From positions 79,048,713-79,112,712 of the forward strand of contig CM044310.1 in the NCBI GenBank assembly GCA_024291935.2: a stretch of DNA of 64,000 nt. Direction: 5' to 3'. This DNA is from Okapia johnstoni. Its lineage: Eukaryota > Chordata > Mammalia > Artiodactyla > Giraffidae. This document shows positions 21,396 through 33,649 of the stretch, one piece after another. The translations under genes and the position numbers were made by a program. The notes under the pieces are model-generated. The model had not been told where the DNA came from and made no database searches. It worked only from the letters and a program-made list of their open reading frames with translations. Each line of letters starts with the position of its first letter. Positions within the stretch are counted from its first letter, which is position 1.

Positions 21396-22000
21396 TAGTT
21401 TTTGTGGTAAAATACACATAACATAAAATTTACCGTTCCGAACATTTGAAGTGTCCAGTTTAAGTACATTTCCATTGTTGTGCAACCATCACCACCATTG
21501 GTCTCCAGAACCTTCTCATCCTCCCAAGCGGAGACTGTGCCTCTCTTAAAAAAGTAACTCCCCATTTCACCCGTCCATCCAGCCCTTGGTAATCTATTCT
21601 AATTTTTGTCTCTATAAATTTGCTTTTTATAGTTACCTCTTTTAAACACAAAGTGATACAGTAATTGTCCTTTTGTGTCTATACAATGTGCCTCTGTTCT
21701 TTTCACTTAGAAGAATGTCTTTAAGCTTCATCTATGTAGTAGTGTATGTCAAAATTTCCTTCCTTTTAAGGGCTGAGTAATATTCCATTTTATTTTGTTT
21801 ATCCACATTTTGTATATCCATTCATCTGACATTAGGGTTGTTTCCACCTTTTGACTATTGTGAATAATGCTGTTTTGAACACTGGTGCACAAATATCTGT
21901 TCAAGCCCCTGCCTGCCTTTAATTCTTTTGTGTATACACCCAGAAGAGGAATTGCTGGATTATATGGTAATTCTATGTTTATATATTTAAAATTTATTTT
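21396..22000 (-). mobile_element. Old L1 (L1M type), 3' end
   Basis: In reverse, the region reads through the L1 ORF2 C-terminus: YNPAIPLLGVYTKELK near 21960-21900 and DEWIYKMW near 21800. It then reads the 3' untranslated region with TGGAGACCAATGGTGGTGATGG in complement. It is broken by stops and is ancient. Confidence 0.8.
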
Positions 22001-22686
22001 TATTTTTAACATACCTTTTAAAATTTATCATTTATTAAAATATTGATAATACATTAAGCAAAAAGAAAGCTTAATCACCAATAATCCCACCACTTAAAGA
22101 TAAGCATCTTTGACAATAGAGTATGTATCCTTTCAGACTTTCTAATCTACCCAAATATCCACAAGGAAAATAAATTTTTAAAATGTCATTTTAATCCTCT
22201 CAGTAATTCTCTGAGGCAGATAATGTTGTCACCTCACTGACAGGTTAGGAAACCAAGGTGAACAGAGGCTGCAGCTGTGGTTGGGGGAGTCAGTTGCAAT
22301 GGAGGGGGAAGCTTGACTGTCTTCAAGCTCTCAGAAGAGCCAGTAACTTAGAAATCACGTAGAAATGCAAGTAGTTCTGCAGATGAAGAGTTTTAGGCTC
22401 AAGAAGAGATAGTATTGGTTCAAGGTCATACATCTGATTAGTGACAAATTTGGAACCAGAATCCAGACCTTCCTGATCTGGACTTTTCCCACTGTAATAG
22501 TGCCCTGCCTTGCCCTGCACCTGTGGTTCTCAAATTTTAGTGCACATCAGAATCCTTATTAAAGGAAAATCTCTGGGTAAAACTATCCCTGGAGTTTCAG
22601 AACCAGCAAGTTTGTACGAAGGCTCTGGAATTTACATTTTAAGAAAAACTCTGGGAACCACTTTAGAATCACTGGCCTAGACTACA
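22001..22686. other. Intergenic DNA with a MIR-like scrap
   Basis: Positions 22195-22270 (TCTCTGAGGCAGATAATGTTG, GACAGGTTAGGAAACCAAGG) look like a reversed MIR scrap. The rest is unassigned and no gene is seen. Confidence 0.45.
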
Positions 22687-23225
22687 GTTGTTCAGTTGCT
22701 AAGTCATGTCTGGCTGTTTGCAACCCCTTCATAGACTACAACATGCCAGGCTCCTCTGTCTTTCACTATCTCCCCGAGTTTGTTCAGATTGATGTCCGCT
22801 GAGTTGGTGATGCTATCTAACCATCTCATCCTCTGCCGCCCCCTTCTCTTTTTGTCTTCAGTCTTGCCCAGAATCAGGGTCTTTTCCAATGAGTCAGCTC
22901 GTCACATCAGGTGGCCAAAGTATTGGAGCTTCAGCTTCAGCATCAGTCCTGCCAATGAATAGTCAGGGTTTATTTCTGTTAGGATTGACTGGTTTGATCT
23001 CCTTGCAGTCCAAGGGACTCACAAGAGTCTTCTGCAACACCACAATTCAAAAGCATCAATTCTTTGATGCTCAGCCTTCTTTATGGTTCAACTCTCACAA
23101 CTATATGACTACTGTGAGTACCAAAGCTTTGACTATATGGAACTTTGTTGGCAAAGTGACGTCTCTGCATTTTAATACACTGTCTAGGTTTATCATAGCT
23201 TTTCTTCCAAGGGGCAAGTCAAGGT
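22687..23225 (-). mobile_element. BovB LINE 3' fragment
   Basis: In reverse it carries the BovB C-terminal coding region ([11 protein letters not shown] near 22850-22810; the GCTCAGCCTTCTTTATGG region at 23075) and the 3' tail near 22690. It is more diverged than the other BovB copies in the window, so it is probably older. Confidence 0.88.
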
Positions 23226-23889
23226 ATTTGATTACTGAGAGTGCTAACTTCTATCAGCTTCCCAAGAGTCCTTGGGAGCAAAGGACTAAGAGCTACCCTT
23301 GAGTTACCTAGGCACTCAGCCCAAGCATGATCTGACATTCTGAGAGGTCATCTACCTCTCCCTACAACCCTACAGTGCCCATCTGCTCTTCTGGGAAGAA
23401 CCTCTCATCTTCTGTTCTGTTCTGTGGTTACTTATGAAGGTCTCTCATCATCCTCACTGAATGGAATGGCCCTCATTTATTCCAAGAGCTGGCTGTACCA
23501 CACTCTTAGGAGCTGCCTTTTCCACACTTACCATGAGCTGCCCAACTCCTACTGAACTGCAAGCACTTTGACAGCGTGAACCTTGTAGAATCAACTTCCA
23601 CATTCATTTAACAAAAATTTATTGAAAACCTCTATGTGCCAGGTGTTATACCAGGTTCTCAGGATGCCTGTCCATTTCCCATCACCCACACTCTAGTCCA
23701 GGCCAACCCTGGACCTTATTTGTGCCATAGGTCATCCTCCTGCACCCTACATTGCCCTCCTCCAATTCATCTTCCATTCAGAATTCTAGATATAAATATG
23801 ATCATGTAATTCTCTTATTATTTTAAGCCTTCCAGGGGCTTCTAACTGTTCTTAAAATGAAACCAAAATCATTACATTTAGAACCTGGC
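23226..23889. other. Intergenic DNA, no gene seen
   Basis: ACATTCATTTAACAAAAATTTATTGAAAACC near 23600 followed by GTGCCAGGTGTTATACCAGG resembles an L2 3' segment. The rest is unassigned. Confidence 0.45.
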
Positions 23890-23898
23890 CTACCTGTC

Positions 23899-23950
23899 GT
23901 GAGATTCATGGGGTCCCAAAGAGTCGGACACGACTGAGCAACTGAACCGA
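23899..23950 (+). mobile_element. 52-bp BovB/Bov-A tail micro-insertion
   Basis: Only the extreme 3' end of a BovB or Bov-A element is present: GATTCATGGGGTCCCAAAG, then AGTCGGACACGACTGAGCAACTGAAC. It is flanked by a perfect 9-bp duplication, CTACCTGTC, at 23890-23898 and 23951-23959. This is a bona fide but extremely truncated retrotransposition. Confidence 0.85.
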
Positions 23951-23959
23951 CTACCTGTC

Positions 23960-25054
23960 CTACCACAGCTCATCTCTGACCCTTGTCTTTCAGTCCTGCC
24001 CCTCGCTCAGGTCTGAACTGCAATCACCCTAGACTTCTTGGAGCTCTTCAGACCTCTCAGCCTTCAGCAATCCCTGGCTTGTGATGCTGTCTACCTCCCA
24101 CCAATGTTAAGATGGAGTGTGAGGTACAAGATGAACATTAAGAATCCACTGCTGTAAGACAAAGTAGGAGGAAGCATGATCAGGCAGAGAAAGAAAAACC
24201 ATAAGGCACACCTGCCAAAGCTTCAGCCAACATCATGGGGAAGCCCTGGAGCAAATACTGCTCCAGCACATCCCATGGGCTTCTGCAGTTAGGGTGTGGC
24301 AGTGACCTCAGGCAAGGCAGTTCTGTGCAAATGCTATTCAAGGCTGTCTGCTGACTGTACCCCTTAGCTGAAGGCAAGTTCTCTCTTGACAGGTAAGGGC
24401 ACATCTCTGTGTCTACCTCACCTGCCAGGACTGCTATCCTTCATCATCTGCCAGGCAGTTCCAGCTTGCAGGCCACTTCCTTTGGGAAACCTTTGCTCAG
24501 AACTTTGGGCTACAAGTGCTCATAAATCTCAGCAATTATCACAGGTTGTAATCATGGTTATGTGTACAATTATCTAATCAACCTCTGCCTTCCCTAAGAA
24601 ACTATATGTTCCGTATAGGCAAGGATGGTCTGTGAGACTACAGACCCAAAGTTCAGCCAGTACCTGGCACCTTGTAGATGCCCAGTAGAAACCTGTTGAG
24701 GAAAGGATTAAAGACTGGTACCATGTCTTGCGCAATATGATTCTCTTAATTGTGGGTCATCAAAAGCTTGCTGTGTATTTGGAGCTCTCAGCTCACAGGG
24801 AGGGCATTTACGACCATTTCAATCAGGTTTTATTTTTAATATTTAGGAGCCTCTCTCCTGCTCCACCCTGACCTGGTCTAGAAGGCAAAATAAAGGCAGA
24901 ATTCACACTATTACCACCACCATCATCACAACTATCACCCAAAATCTTTCTAAGGGCTCAGTGCATTGCAATGGGTAGCTCAAATTTCCAAACCCAGAGA
25001 GCTACGTAAGCCCTGTTCCTGCGTGTATAGGCTGCAGCACTGTGTTAGGAATCC
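23960..25054. other. Intergenic DNA, no gene seen
   Basis: No recognised repeat beyond scattered simple sequence, and no gene. Open frames at 24180-24404 and 24386-24577 have no recognisable similarity. Confidence 0.4.
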
Positions 25055-25205
25055 CACTTCCTGCTGCACTCTTAACTGTGCCACCTGAAGTCACTTAATC
25101 TCTTGGAACCTCATCTGTAAAATGGGGATAATGCTTGTCCTTTCTCTTTCATTGAGGTCAGGTTAAAAGGCAGTGATAGACGAGAAAGTGCTTTGCAAAT
25201 TGTAG
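25055..25205 (+). repeat. MIR SINE
   Basis: TGAAGTCACTTAATCTCTTGGAACCTCATCTGTAAAATGGGGATAATGCTTGTCC and GAAAGTGCTTTGCAAAT follow MIR. Confidence 0.8.
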
Positions 25206-25904
25206 TGTTGTTCACAGGAATGCAAGGGAACTTTCTTCTCATGCAATCTTGACAAGTTGGCAAAAGACATTTTTGGAACACTATCTTGTTTTCTACAATG
25301 ATGACATGGAAGCCCATGTAGATGGGCTGTACTCTGGAAGTTTGTTTTTCTTAGTTGCACAAATGGATTTGTGCTCACCTAGACTCACCCTGCCTCCCAG
25401 CCCACTGTCCTTCTGATCAGGGGTGAAGACAGCAGGAAGGGACTGTGTTTATAGCCTATGCAGGCTGTTAAGTGTGTTTTGGAGATGGAGAGGAATGCAT
25501 GGGTGTGGCATCTCCCCAACTGAGCAGAGCAGGTAAGAATATGACATTGAAGGCAGTGGCATCCTTAGAGAAGCTAAATTCCCTGGGGGAGAATCTTCTA
25601 CCTGGAAACTGAACACCTATCCATTGAGACAGAGTCTGGGAAGGAGCTAGTGTAGACACAGGTGCTGAGGGTGGAACCAGTGATGAAAAGCCCTCCATGG
25701 ACCAACTAAGTTTGCTAACAAAGGAATACTCAGCGCCACCTTTGGTTTCTATTGCTCTCCCCATCCTTCTTTCCCCTCCACTGGTAATCAATTTATTTAA
25801 TCGAAGTGTATGACATTCACTTGAAAAAGAGAAATAAGTGTGACCCACAGCACTAGGTTCCAAACTCTTAACTTCTACAGTTAACTCACTGAACTTTCCC
25901 CACA
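25206..25904. other. Intergenic DNA, no gene seen
   Basis: A 147-codon reverse frame at 25468-25911 is the longest here. It has no recognisable domain and overlaps a MIR at its start, so it is not called. Confidence 0.4.
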
Positions 25905-26038
25905 GTCCCACAAGGTAGGTGTGTTATCTCATTTCACAGATGGGGAAACTAGGCTTACAAAGGCTAAGTAACATGCTCAGTCAGCCAAGTGATAAGTGGC
26001 TATATGTACCTATATTCAAACCCATAGTTTCTAGTACC
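25905..26038 (-). repeat. MIR SINE
   Basis: TTATCTCATTTCACAGATGGGGAAACTAGG and AAGGCTAAGTAACATGCTCAGTCAGCCAAGTGATAAGTGG are a reversed MIR core. Confidence 0.82.
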
Positions 26039-26049
26039 TTCTCCCCGGT

Positions 26050-26325
26050 TGCTGCTGCTGCTAAGTCGCTTCAGTCGCGTCCGACTCTGTGAGACCCCAT
26101 AGACGGCAGCCCACCAGGCTCTGCCATCCTTGGGATTCTCCAGGCAAGAACACTGGAGTGGGTTGCCATTTCCTTCTCCAATGCATGAAAGTGAAAATTG
26201 AAAGTGAAGTCGCTCAGTCGTGTGTCTGACTCATAGCGACCCCATGGACTGCAGCCTACCAGGCTCCTCCGTCCATGGGATTTTCCAGGCAAGAGTACTG
26301 GAGTGGGCTGCCATTGCCTTCTCCG
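26050..26325 (-). mobile_element. BOV-A2 SINE
   Basis: This is a full-length reverse dimer: CTGCTGCTGCTAAGTCGC, two Bov-A units, and a GCCATTGCCTTCTCC end. It is flanked by an 11-bp perfect duplication TTCTCCCCGGT at 26039-26049 and 26326-26336, which marks it as relatively young. Confidence 0.94.
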
Positions 26326-26644
26326 TTCTCCCCGGTACTGCTGTGTTTAAGTGCCCCTGCCCCCCACCCTTCACAAAGCTAATGTGAGTGGGTGTTTGTT
26401 GCGGTGAGGGAACTCTGGACTGTTTATCTGCCTGAAAACACCTACACACAACTTCCAAGCCCCTGAGGGACCTCAGAAGTCAGTTAATCCAACTTATTTT
26501 GTAGATAGAGAATCTGAGGCCCTGAGAGGGGAAGTGACTTCTCCCACATCCTTTCTGTCGACTTTGGTGTCTCAGCACAGGTGTCTTCCATTCCTGTTCT
26601 TGCCCTGCACTTACTCTGGGTAAGCCAGGATGCCTTGCCTGCAG

Positions 26645-27649
26645 TGTCAATTACAAATTGGCACTTATGAAGAGCATTGCCAATGACTGAACAACAAGGC
26701 ATTTGCCATCTGCCTCTACGGAGGTTGAACCCCATGCTGCAATAGCTGTTGACCTTCAACATCCCCTGAGGGAGTTCAGGGTGGAGTGAGGCACTCTGTG
26801 CTCCAGGGAATCTGGTGGGACAGGTCTTTAGATAGTTGGATGTTTTTAGGAACAGATTTTATGATCTCAATCCTTGCATCTCCTCACATCTAGAGAAGCA
26901 CTAAATCCCCTCATGGTGACATCAGTTCAGTTCAGTTCAGTCGCTCAGTCGTGTCCGACTCTTTGCGACCCCATGAATTGCAGCACGCCAGGCCTCCCTG
27001 TCCATCACCAACTCCCGGAGTCTACCCAAACCCATGTCCATCGAGTCAGTGATGCCATCCAACCATCTCATCCTCTGTCGTCCCCTTCTCCTCCTGCCCC
27101 CAATCCTACCCAGCATTAGGGTCTTTTCCAATGAGTCAACTCTTCGCATGAGGTGGCCAAAGTATTGGAGTTTCAGCTTCAACATCAATCCTTCCAATGA
27201 ACACTCAGGACTGATCTCCTTTAGGATGGACTGGTTGTATCTCCTTGCAGTCCAAGGGACTCTCAAGAGTCTTCTCCAACACCACACTTCAAAAGCATCA
27301 ATTCTGCGGCGCTCAGCTTTCTTCACCGTCCAACTCTCACATCCATACATGACCACTGGTAGCCTTGACTAGATGGATTTTTGTTGGCAAAATAATGTCT
27401 CTGCTTTTACATATGCTATGGTGACATCAGACCCTCATGACTAACAAAAAACCTTTTGTAAATTGAGTGCTTCATGGTATTGAACTCCCCCTTCACCAAA
27501 ACCTTATACATTGACTTTCCCCCACTGCCACTTTGGAGCAGTCTCTCAGAGCTACCTGAGATGCTGCCTCCCGGGCTGCAATCCTCATTTTTGCCCCAAA
27601 TAAAACTTAACTCACAACTCTCAAGTTGTACATTTTTGTTTAGTTGACA
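26645..27649 (+). repeat. ERV2 5' LTR, interrupted
   Basis: It starts TGTCAATTACAAATTGGC and ends AGTTGACA. Removal of the BovB insertion and its duplication leaves about 500 bp that aligns end to end with the 3' LTR at 35631-36128. AATAAA is at about 27599-27604. It is followed by the proviral leader with a good splice donor GGGTAAGT near 27779. Confidence 0.92.
26925..27417 (-). mobile_element. BovB 3' fragment inserted in the ERV2 5' LTR
   Basis: In reverse, it begins with the TCAGTTCAGTTCAGTCGCTCAG tail and reads the BovB C-terminal coding end ([15 protein letters not shown] at about 27115-27070; [15 protein letters not shown] near 27350). A perfect 12-bp duplication, ATGGTGACATCA, flanks it at 26913-26924 and 27418-27429. 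The coding part is open for 139 codons and only lightly mutated. Confidence 0.93.
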
Positions 27650-29041
27650 CTTATGGAGACCATGAAGGGACCCAGAGTGGACGTCCTTCCTTTGACTAGA
27701 GTCCAGAAGGAACCAGAGCTTGGGTACCAGCAGTGGCCCCATGTGCCCATCCGCCTCCTCGGGGAGTGCAGACAAATTTGGGTAAGTCTCTTCTGGTTCT
27801 TGAATCTCCTGTATTGGTTGAGATTCTGAGTTTTATTTAGTGGTGGAGCAGGTTACCTGCCCCTTCCTAGTAGGAAAGATACTGGGGGGCCCTGGGTGAA
27901 ACATCCAGGGCATACCCACTCCTGGTCTAGACACTGAGTGGGGTTCAGTTGAAAGCTACTGAGAAATTGCCACCTAGTCAAAAGATCCTGGGTGGGGGGC
28001 TGGCTGAAAGATGCCAGGAGAAGTGCCTACCCAGTGGAAAGGTACTGGGTAGGGAGGGCTCGATTGGAAAAAAATCGAGGAATACCTGGGGCTCAGCTGA
28101 AAGATGCTGAGGTCGCTCCACTGTAGGGGACTGAATGGTCTTGGCTGAGTGGTTAAGTAAGAGGCTGATCTGACACTTTTCCTCAATTTGACTGCCATTA
28201 TAGAATTTGTCAGGATAAAAGTGAGGCAAATACATGAGAGCTTCGCTCTGAAGAAAGGGGACAAGACTCCTCCTGGCCAGTTTCAGTTTTCTCAGGTGAC
28301 TGAGAAATTTACAGGGGTGGTGGAGGCCTGGTCCTCATACAGTGCAGTGGTCCCATAGGGAAACCCACTCATTAATTAAAATACTTGCTCATCCGGGGGT
28401 CGCACATAAGAACTGGCCATTCAGTGACCTGAGCAGCCACGGTGGTCTTAGATTGCTGGAGACAGAATCTGAGACGGGTAAGACGAGCTGAAATGGCTGG
28501 GGTGACTCCTGGAGGAGTTAAACTCACAAGCAGCTCTTCCCAAAAAAATGTAAATGGGATATGAGCCTTTAGATAAACTCTATTAAGAATAATTATGCTT
28601 TAGGAATGTCTGTCTAAAATAGGCTATCAAGACTGGGGTGACTGAACTTCTAAGGGCTGTGGTAATCTAAGTGTTGGAAGTCTATTGAATAGCTAAGCCA
28701 TTTCCAAATAAAATAAGATTTTGAAACATTTACTACTAAACGCTAATTACCTCTTACAGAGAAACTAAATAAATTTTGGATTAAAAAGAAATGATGTTTG
28801 ATGCCATCCTAAAATGTTCTCTCTAAGAAAACAAAGGTTTTAGAAATTATCACTGGTATTTATGCTCACCAGTCTATAAAATGCTAATATAAAAGTCAGT
28901 TCTTGGTTGCTTAAGAGAAATAGGAAATGTGTTTTCAGTAAAGAAGGTAAGAGGAATGGAATTGCATTTTTTTTTTAAAGGTATTTTTAGATGTGGACCA
29001 TTTTTAAAGTCCTTATTGAATCTGTTACAAGATTGCTTCTG
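27650..29041 (+). other. ERV2 leader and unassigned internal sequence
   Basis: This follows the 5' LTR. A conserved tRNA-primer match was not identified. From 27865 to 28125 the sequence contains repeated, diverged units around GAAAGATRCTGRGG separated by 30-80 bp, suggesting degenerate tandem duplications in the leader. Beyond 28200 no gag reading frame is recognisable. Confidence 0.5.
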
Positions 29042-29161
29042 TTTTATGTTTTAGTTTTTTGGCCTGGAGGCATGTGGGGTTTAACTCCCTGCCAGGGATC
29101 GAACCCTCACCCCCTGTATTGGAAGGCGAAATCTTAACCACTGGACCACCAGGGAAGTCCC
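29042..29161 (-). mobile_element. CHR-type SINE in ERV2
   Basis: TTTTTTGGCCTGGAGGCATGTGGGG, GCCAGGGATCGAACCC and TTAACCACTGGACCACCAGGGAAGTCCC are the complement of a CHR SINE. It lies within the ERV2 internal region. Confidence 0.85.
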
Positions 29162-29817
29162 TGGAATTGCATTTTGTGAAGGGAAAAGGAAGTAAGCCAG
29201 ACTTACAGGTGGCTTTTTAGGATGGCAGAACACAGTAATGGGTACAGAAAGTGATAAGGTTTGTGAAAAGTGAACCATGAGGAAAGAGTTTTGTATATGG
29301 TTAGGACTAAGTTTTTGGGTGTTAGTTCTAACACGACAGAATTATCTCTGTTCATTTCCAAGGCAAACCATTTAATATCACGGTAATCCAAGCCTATGCC
29401 CCAACCAGTAATGCTGAAGAAGCTAAAGTTGAACGGTTCTATGAAGACCTACAAGACGTTTTAGAACTAACACCCAAAAAAGATGTCCTTTTCATCATAG
29501 GGGACTGGAATGCAAAAGCAGGAAGTCAAGAAGCACCTGGAGTAACCGGCAAATTTGGCCTTGGAGTACAGAATGAAGCAGGGCAAAGGCTAACAGAGTT
29601 TTGCCAAGAGAACGCACTGGTCATAGCAAACACCCTCTTCCAACAACACAAGAGAAGACTCTGCACATGGACATCACCAGATGGTCAACACCAAAATCAG
29701 ACTGATTATATTCTTTGCAGCCAAAGATGGAGAAGCTCTATATAGTCAGCAAAAACAAGACTGGGAGCTGACTGTGGCTCAGATCATGAACCCCTTATTG
29801 CCAAATTCAGACTTAAA

Positions 29818-30576
29818 TTGAAGAAAGTGGGGAAAACCACTAGACCATTCAGGTATGACCTAAATCAAATCCCTTATGATTATACAGTGGAATTGAGAAA
29901 TATATGTAAGGGACTAGATCTGATAGACAGAGTGCCTGATGAACTATGGATGGAGGTTCATGCCATTGTACAGGAGACAGGGATCAAGACCATCCCCATG
30001 GAAAAGAAATGCAAAATAGCAAAATGGCTGTCTGAGGATGCCTTACAGATAGCTGTGAAAAGAAGAGAAGCCAAAAGCAAAGGAGAAAAGGAAAGATATA
30101 TCCATTTGAATGCAGAGATCCAAAGAACAGCAAGGAGAGATAAGAAAGCCTTCCTCAGCAATCAATGCAAAGAAATAGAGGAAAACAACAAAATGGGAAA
30201 GACTAGAGATCTCTTCAAGAAAATTAGAGATGCCAAGGGAACATTTCATGCACAGATGGGCTCAATAAAGGACAGAAATGGTATGGACCTAACAGAAGCA
30301 GAAGATATTGAGAAGAGGTGGCAAGAATACATAGAAGAACTGTACAAAAAAGATCTTCATGACCCAGATAATCACGATGGTGTGATCACTCACCTAGAGC
30401 CAGACATCCTGGAATGTGAAGTCAAGTGGGTCTTGGGAAGCATCGCTACGAACAAAGCTAGTGGAGGTGATGGAATTTCAGTTGAGCTGTTTCAAATTCT
30501 GAAAGATGATGCTGTGAAAGTGCTGCACTCAGTATGCCAGCAAACTTGGAAAACTCGGCAGTGGCCACAGGACTAG
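29818..30576 (+). pseudogene. BovB ORF segment: endonuclease end, linker, early RT
   Basis: This 252-codon uninterrupted stretch lies within the BovB at 29312-31923. It covers the linker between endonuclease and reverse transcriptase, with the start of the RT fold (KASGGDGISVELF near 30455-30495). It ends in a stop at 30574-30576, where related copies continue, so it is a fragment of a dead LINE and not a host gene. Confidence 0.85.
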
Positions 30577-30881
30577 AAAAGGTCAGTTTTCATCCCAATA
30601 CCAAAGAAAGGCAATGCCAAAAAATGCTCAAACTACCACACAATTGCATTCATCTCACACTCTAGTAAACTAATGCTCAATATTCTCCAAGCCCGGCTTC
30701 AACCTTACGTGAATCATGAACTTCCAGACGTTCAAGCTGGTTTTGGAAAAGGCAGAGGAACCAGAGATCAAATTTCCAACATCTGCTCAATCATCGAAAA
30801 AGCAAAAGAGTTCCAGAAAAACATCTATTTCTGCTTTATTGACTATGCCAAAGCCTTTGACTGTGTGGATCACAATAAAAT

Positions 30882-31768
30882 GTGGAAAATTCTGAAAGAG
30901 ATGGGAATACCAGACCACCTGACCTGCCTCTTGAGAACCTGTATGCAGGTCAGGAAGCAACAGTTAGAACCAGACATGGAACAACAGATTGGTTCCAAAT
31001 AGGAAAAGGAGTACGTCAAGGCTGTATATTGTCACCCTGCTTATTTAACTTCTATGCAGAATACATCATGAGAAACGCTGGGCTGGAAGAAACACAAGCT
31101 GGAATCAAGATTGCTGGGAGAAATGTCAATAACTTCAGATATGCAGATGACACCACCCTTATGGCAGAAAGTGACGAGGAACTAAAAAGCCTCTTGATGA
31201 AAGTGAGAGAGGAGAGTGAAAAAGTTGGCTGTAAGCTCAACATTCAGAAAACTGAGATCATGGCATCTGGTCCCATCACTTCATGGCAAATAGATGGGGA
31301 AACAGTGGAAACAGTGGCTGACTTTATTTTTGGGAGTTCCAAAATCACTGCAGATGGTGACTGCAGCCATGAAATTTAAAAACACTTACTCCTTGGAAGG
31401 AAAGTTATGACCAACCTAGATAGCATATTAAAAAGAAGAGACATTACTTTGCCAACAAAGTCCATCTAGTCAAGGCTATGGTTTTTCCAGTGGTCATGTA
31501 TGGATGTGAGAGTTGGACTGTGACGAAAGCTGAGCGCCAAAGAATTGATGCTTTTGAAGTGTGGTGTTGGAGAAGACTCTTGAGAGTCCCTTGGGCTGCA
31601 AGGAGATCCAACCAGTCCATCCTAAAGGAGATCAGTCCTGGGTGTTCATTGGAAGGACTGATGTTGAAGATGAAACTTCAATACTTTGGCTACCTCATGA
31701 AAAGAGTTGACTCATTGGAAAAGACCCTGGTGCTGGGAAGGATTGGGGGCAGGAGGAGAAAGGGATGA
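30882..31768 (+). pseudogene. BovB ORF segment: reverse transcriptase core and C-terminus
   Basis: Two overlapping frames (30882-31379 and 31478-31768) carry the RT palm (VRQGCILSPCLFN, YADDTTLM) and the C-terminal domain ([23 protein letters not shown]). They are separated from the upstream part by a frameshift near 30950 and interrupted by a stop at about 31377. They belong to the same dead element. Confidence 0.88.
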
Positions 31769-31935
31769 CAGAGGATGAGATGGCTGGATGGCATCACTGA
31801 CTCAATGGACATTGGTTTGGGTAAACTCCGGGAGTTGGTGATGGACAGGGAGACCTGGCATGCTGCGATTCATGGGGTCGCAAAGAGTTGGACACGACTG
31901 AGCGACTGAACTGAACTGAACTGAGGACTATGTTT

Positions 31936-33649
31936 AAAATAAAATTAATTAAGTTTACCTTTTAAGTAAAGTAAGCCGGTGCAAAAACTTGAATTTAGCT
32001 CTTCTCTCTGTTAAGAGGACACCATTTCTTCAGATATTGAACTACCTTTGATAATAGATTTAAGTTTCTTTTATCTCTTAAATGATCTGCTCTGAAATCC
32101 CTTGGTGTTACTTTGGCTAAGTGAATAGCTATTGTTTCACAATGACCTATGATCCTATCTGCCTGAGTGTTCTAAACCTTTTTGATATTTGTTGACAGAG
32201 CTTCCTAAATCATTCTATCTTATTCATATAAGATTTCTAGCAAACTTTGGGATGCTTCAGAGGGCCCCTGAAACATCCCAAAGGAAGTATTACAGTAATT
32301 AGGTTCATTTTGTATAGAGAATTACATGGGGGGTATTGTCAAGTGAGTAATAAGTCTCGGGTTATATTGTATGATAAATGTTACTAATATAGATACCCTA
32401 GAAACTGTATGGAGTTCCTAAAATTTTGATATGTTTGGGTAAAATGTTATCACGCATAATTCTAGTTACTATCTCGGTGTTGTCATAGCACTAACCAAGT
32501 TTCGCCTCTTCAAGAAGATTTATAAAAAGGACTTTTGGATAAATACCAGTTTCTGAACTGAGTAAGGATTCTAATAAAAAACCTGTTGACTTCACAAAGG
32601 TTAACAAAAGGACTGAATGAACTGGTGAATATGCTTATAACTTTTATGGTTTCTATATGAAAAATTACTGATTTGAATCTGTGTTTTCCAGGTGTAAGAA
32701 AAAAAAAAAACCTTCCCCTCAAACTAATTATGACAGTAATTTGGTAAAATTATATTTTATAAACAAATTGAAAGATTTATCTTTTCTATCTGAACCCTCC
32801 AGAGATTGGAAGCTCTTAGGTTCCAGTAACTTTATCAGATAAGTTAGGAAGGTTATCTCAATAACAATAACAGCTACAGAAATTTCAAGGATTTTGGAAA
32901 CCTGGAGAAGGGAGGAATTTACTTAGATCTGTTAGGCAAAATCTGTGTTAAGCCTTTGGCATGACTTTCCTAGCCCTGAGAGGTTTTATTTTAAAAGTTC
33001 AGTCTGAGACTATAAAAGTCTCAGCAAAGCAAAAAGGTCTATGATCAACTATGGTTATGTAAATCATCAGGCCAGTTTCTTGGGACCAGACCTATATTAC
33101 AAACAGGTCTTAATTAGGTTATATTTGGTAAAAGTGACGGTGATTTTAGAGAGAAAGAGATGTTTCAATGAATGTTAAATCCCAGTTTGTTAATGGAGGT
33201 CTGTATATACTAAGACTTATTTCCTGGATAGTTCTTTGCTGTTAGGGTATATTAATGTAAAATTTAATTGAATTATTAAAGGACACTCTAGGGTTGTTTC
33301 TGAAGCTTATCGCAGTAATCTGTATTTGAATGAAGATCAGATGCTTCACACATGACCTTCAATCAAGACTGGAAGAAGACATAACTTAAGGAACTGTTTC
33401 CAACCTGGATGGAAGGACCTTTCTATCAGGTACTCTTAACTAGCTCATGCCCAGGGAAATTGAAGGGAAATTGACTTTTCAGTTAACTCCCACTTCCAAA
33501 AGCCCCTAAGCTGGACTGATCCATAGAGAGGCCTGCTGACCTCAAACTCACCTTAAAACAATGCTCAAACAGAGGAAACTACACTACAACAGGATGAGAA
33601 GATGACATCAGAAGTAGACGTCTTGCCCAAGATGCTGATCTGACTTTTA
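31936..33649 (+). other. ERV2 internal sequence, unassigned
   Basis: AT-rich sequence between the BovB insertion and the env remnant. Its position suggests pol or an untranslated stretch, but no reverse transcriptase, RNase H or integrase motif survives that I can see. Confidence 0.4.

Larger units (their letters stand above)
29312..31923 (+). mobile_element. BovB LINE, 2.6 kb, endonuclease to 3' end
   Basis: This is the longest BovB copy in the window. It carries the second half of the apurinic-type endonuclease (ITVIQAYAPT near 29380; GDWNAKAG near 29505; SDHEPLIAKF near 29785), then the linker and the reverse transcriptase with YADD at 31140-31151, the C-terminal region and the ACTGAACTGAACTGA tail. 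Stops at 29743 and 30574 and a frameshift near 30950 inactivate it. An imperfect 12-bp duplication AGGACTA(A/T)GTTT flanks it at 29303-29314 and 31924-31935. Its 5' end starts with a short inverted segment (29312-29331). Confidence 0.93.
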
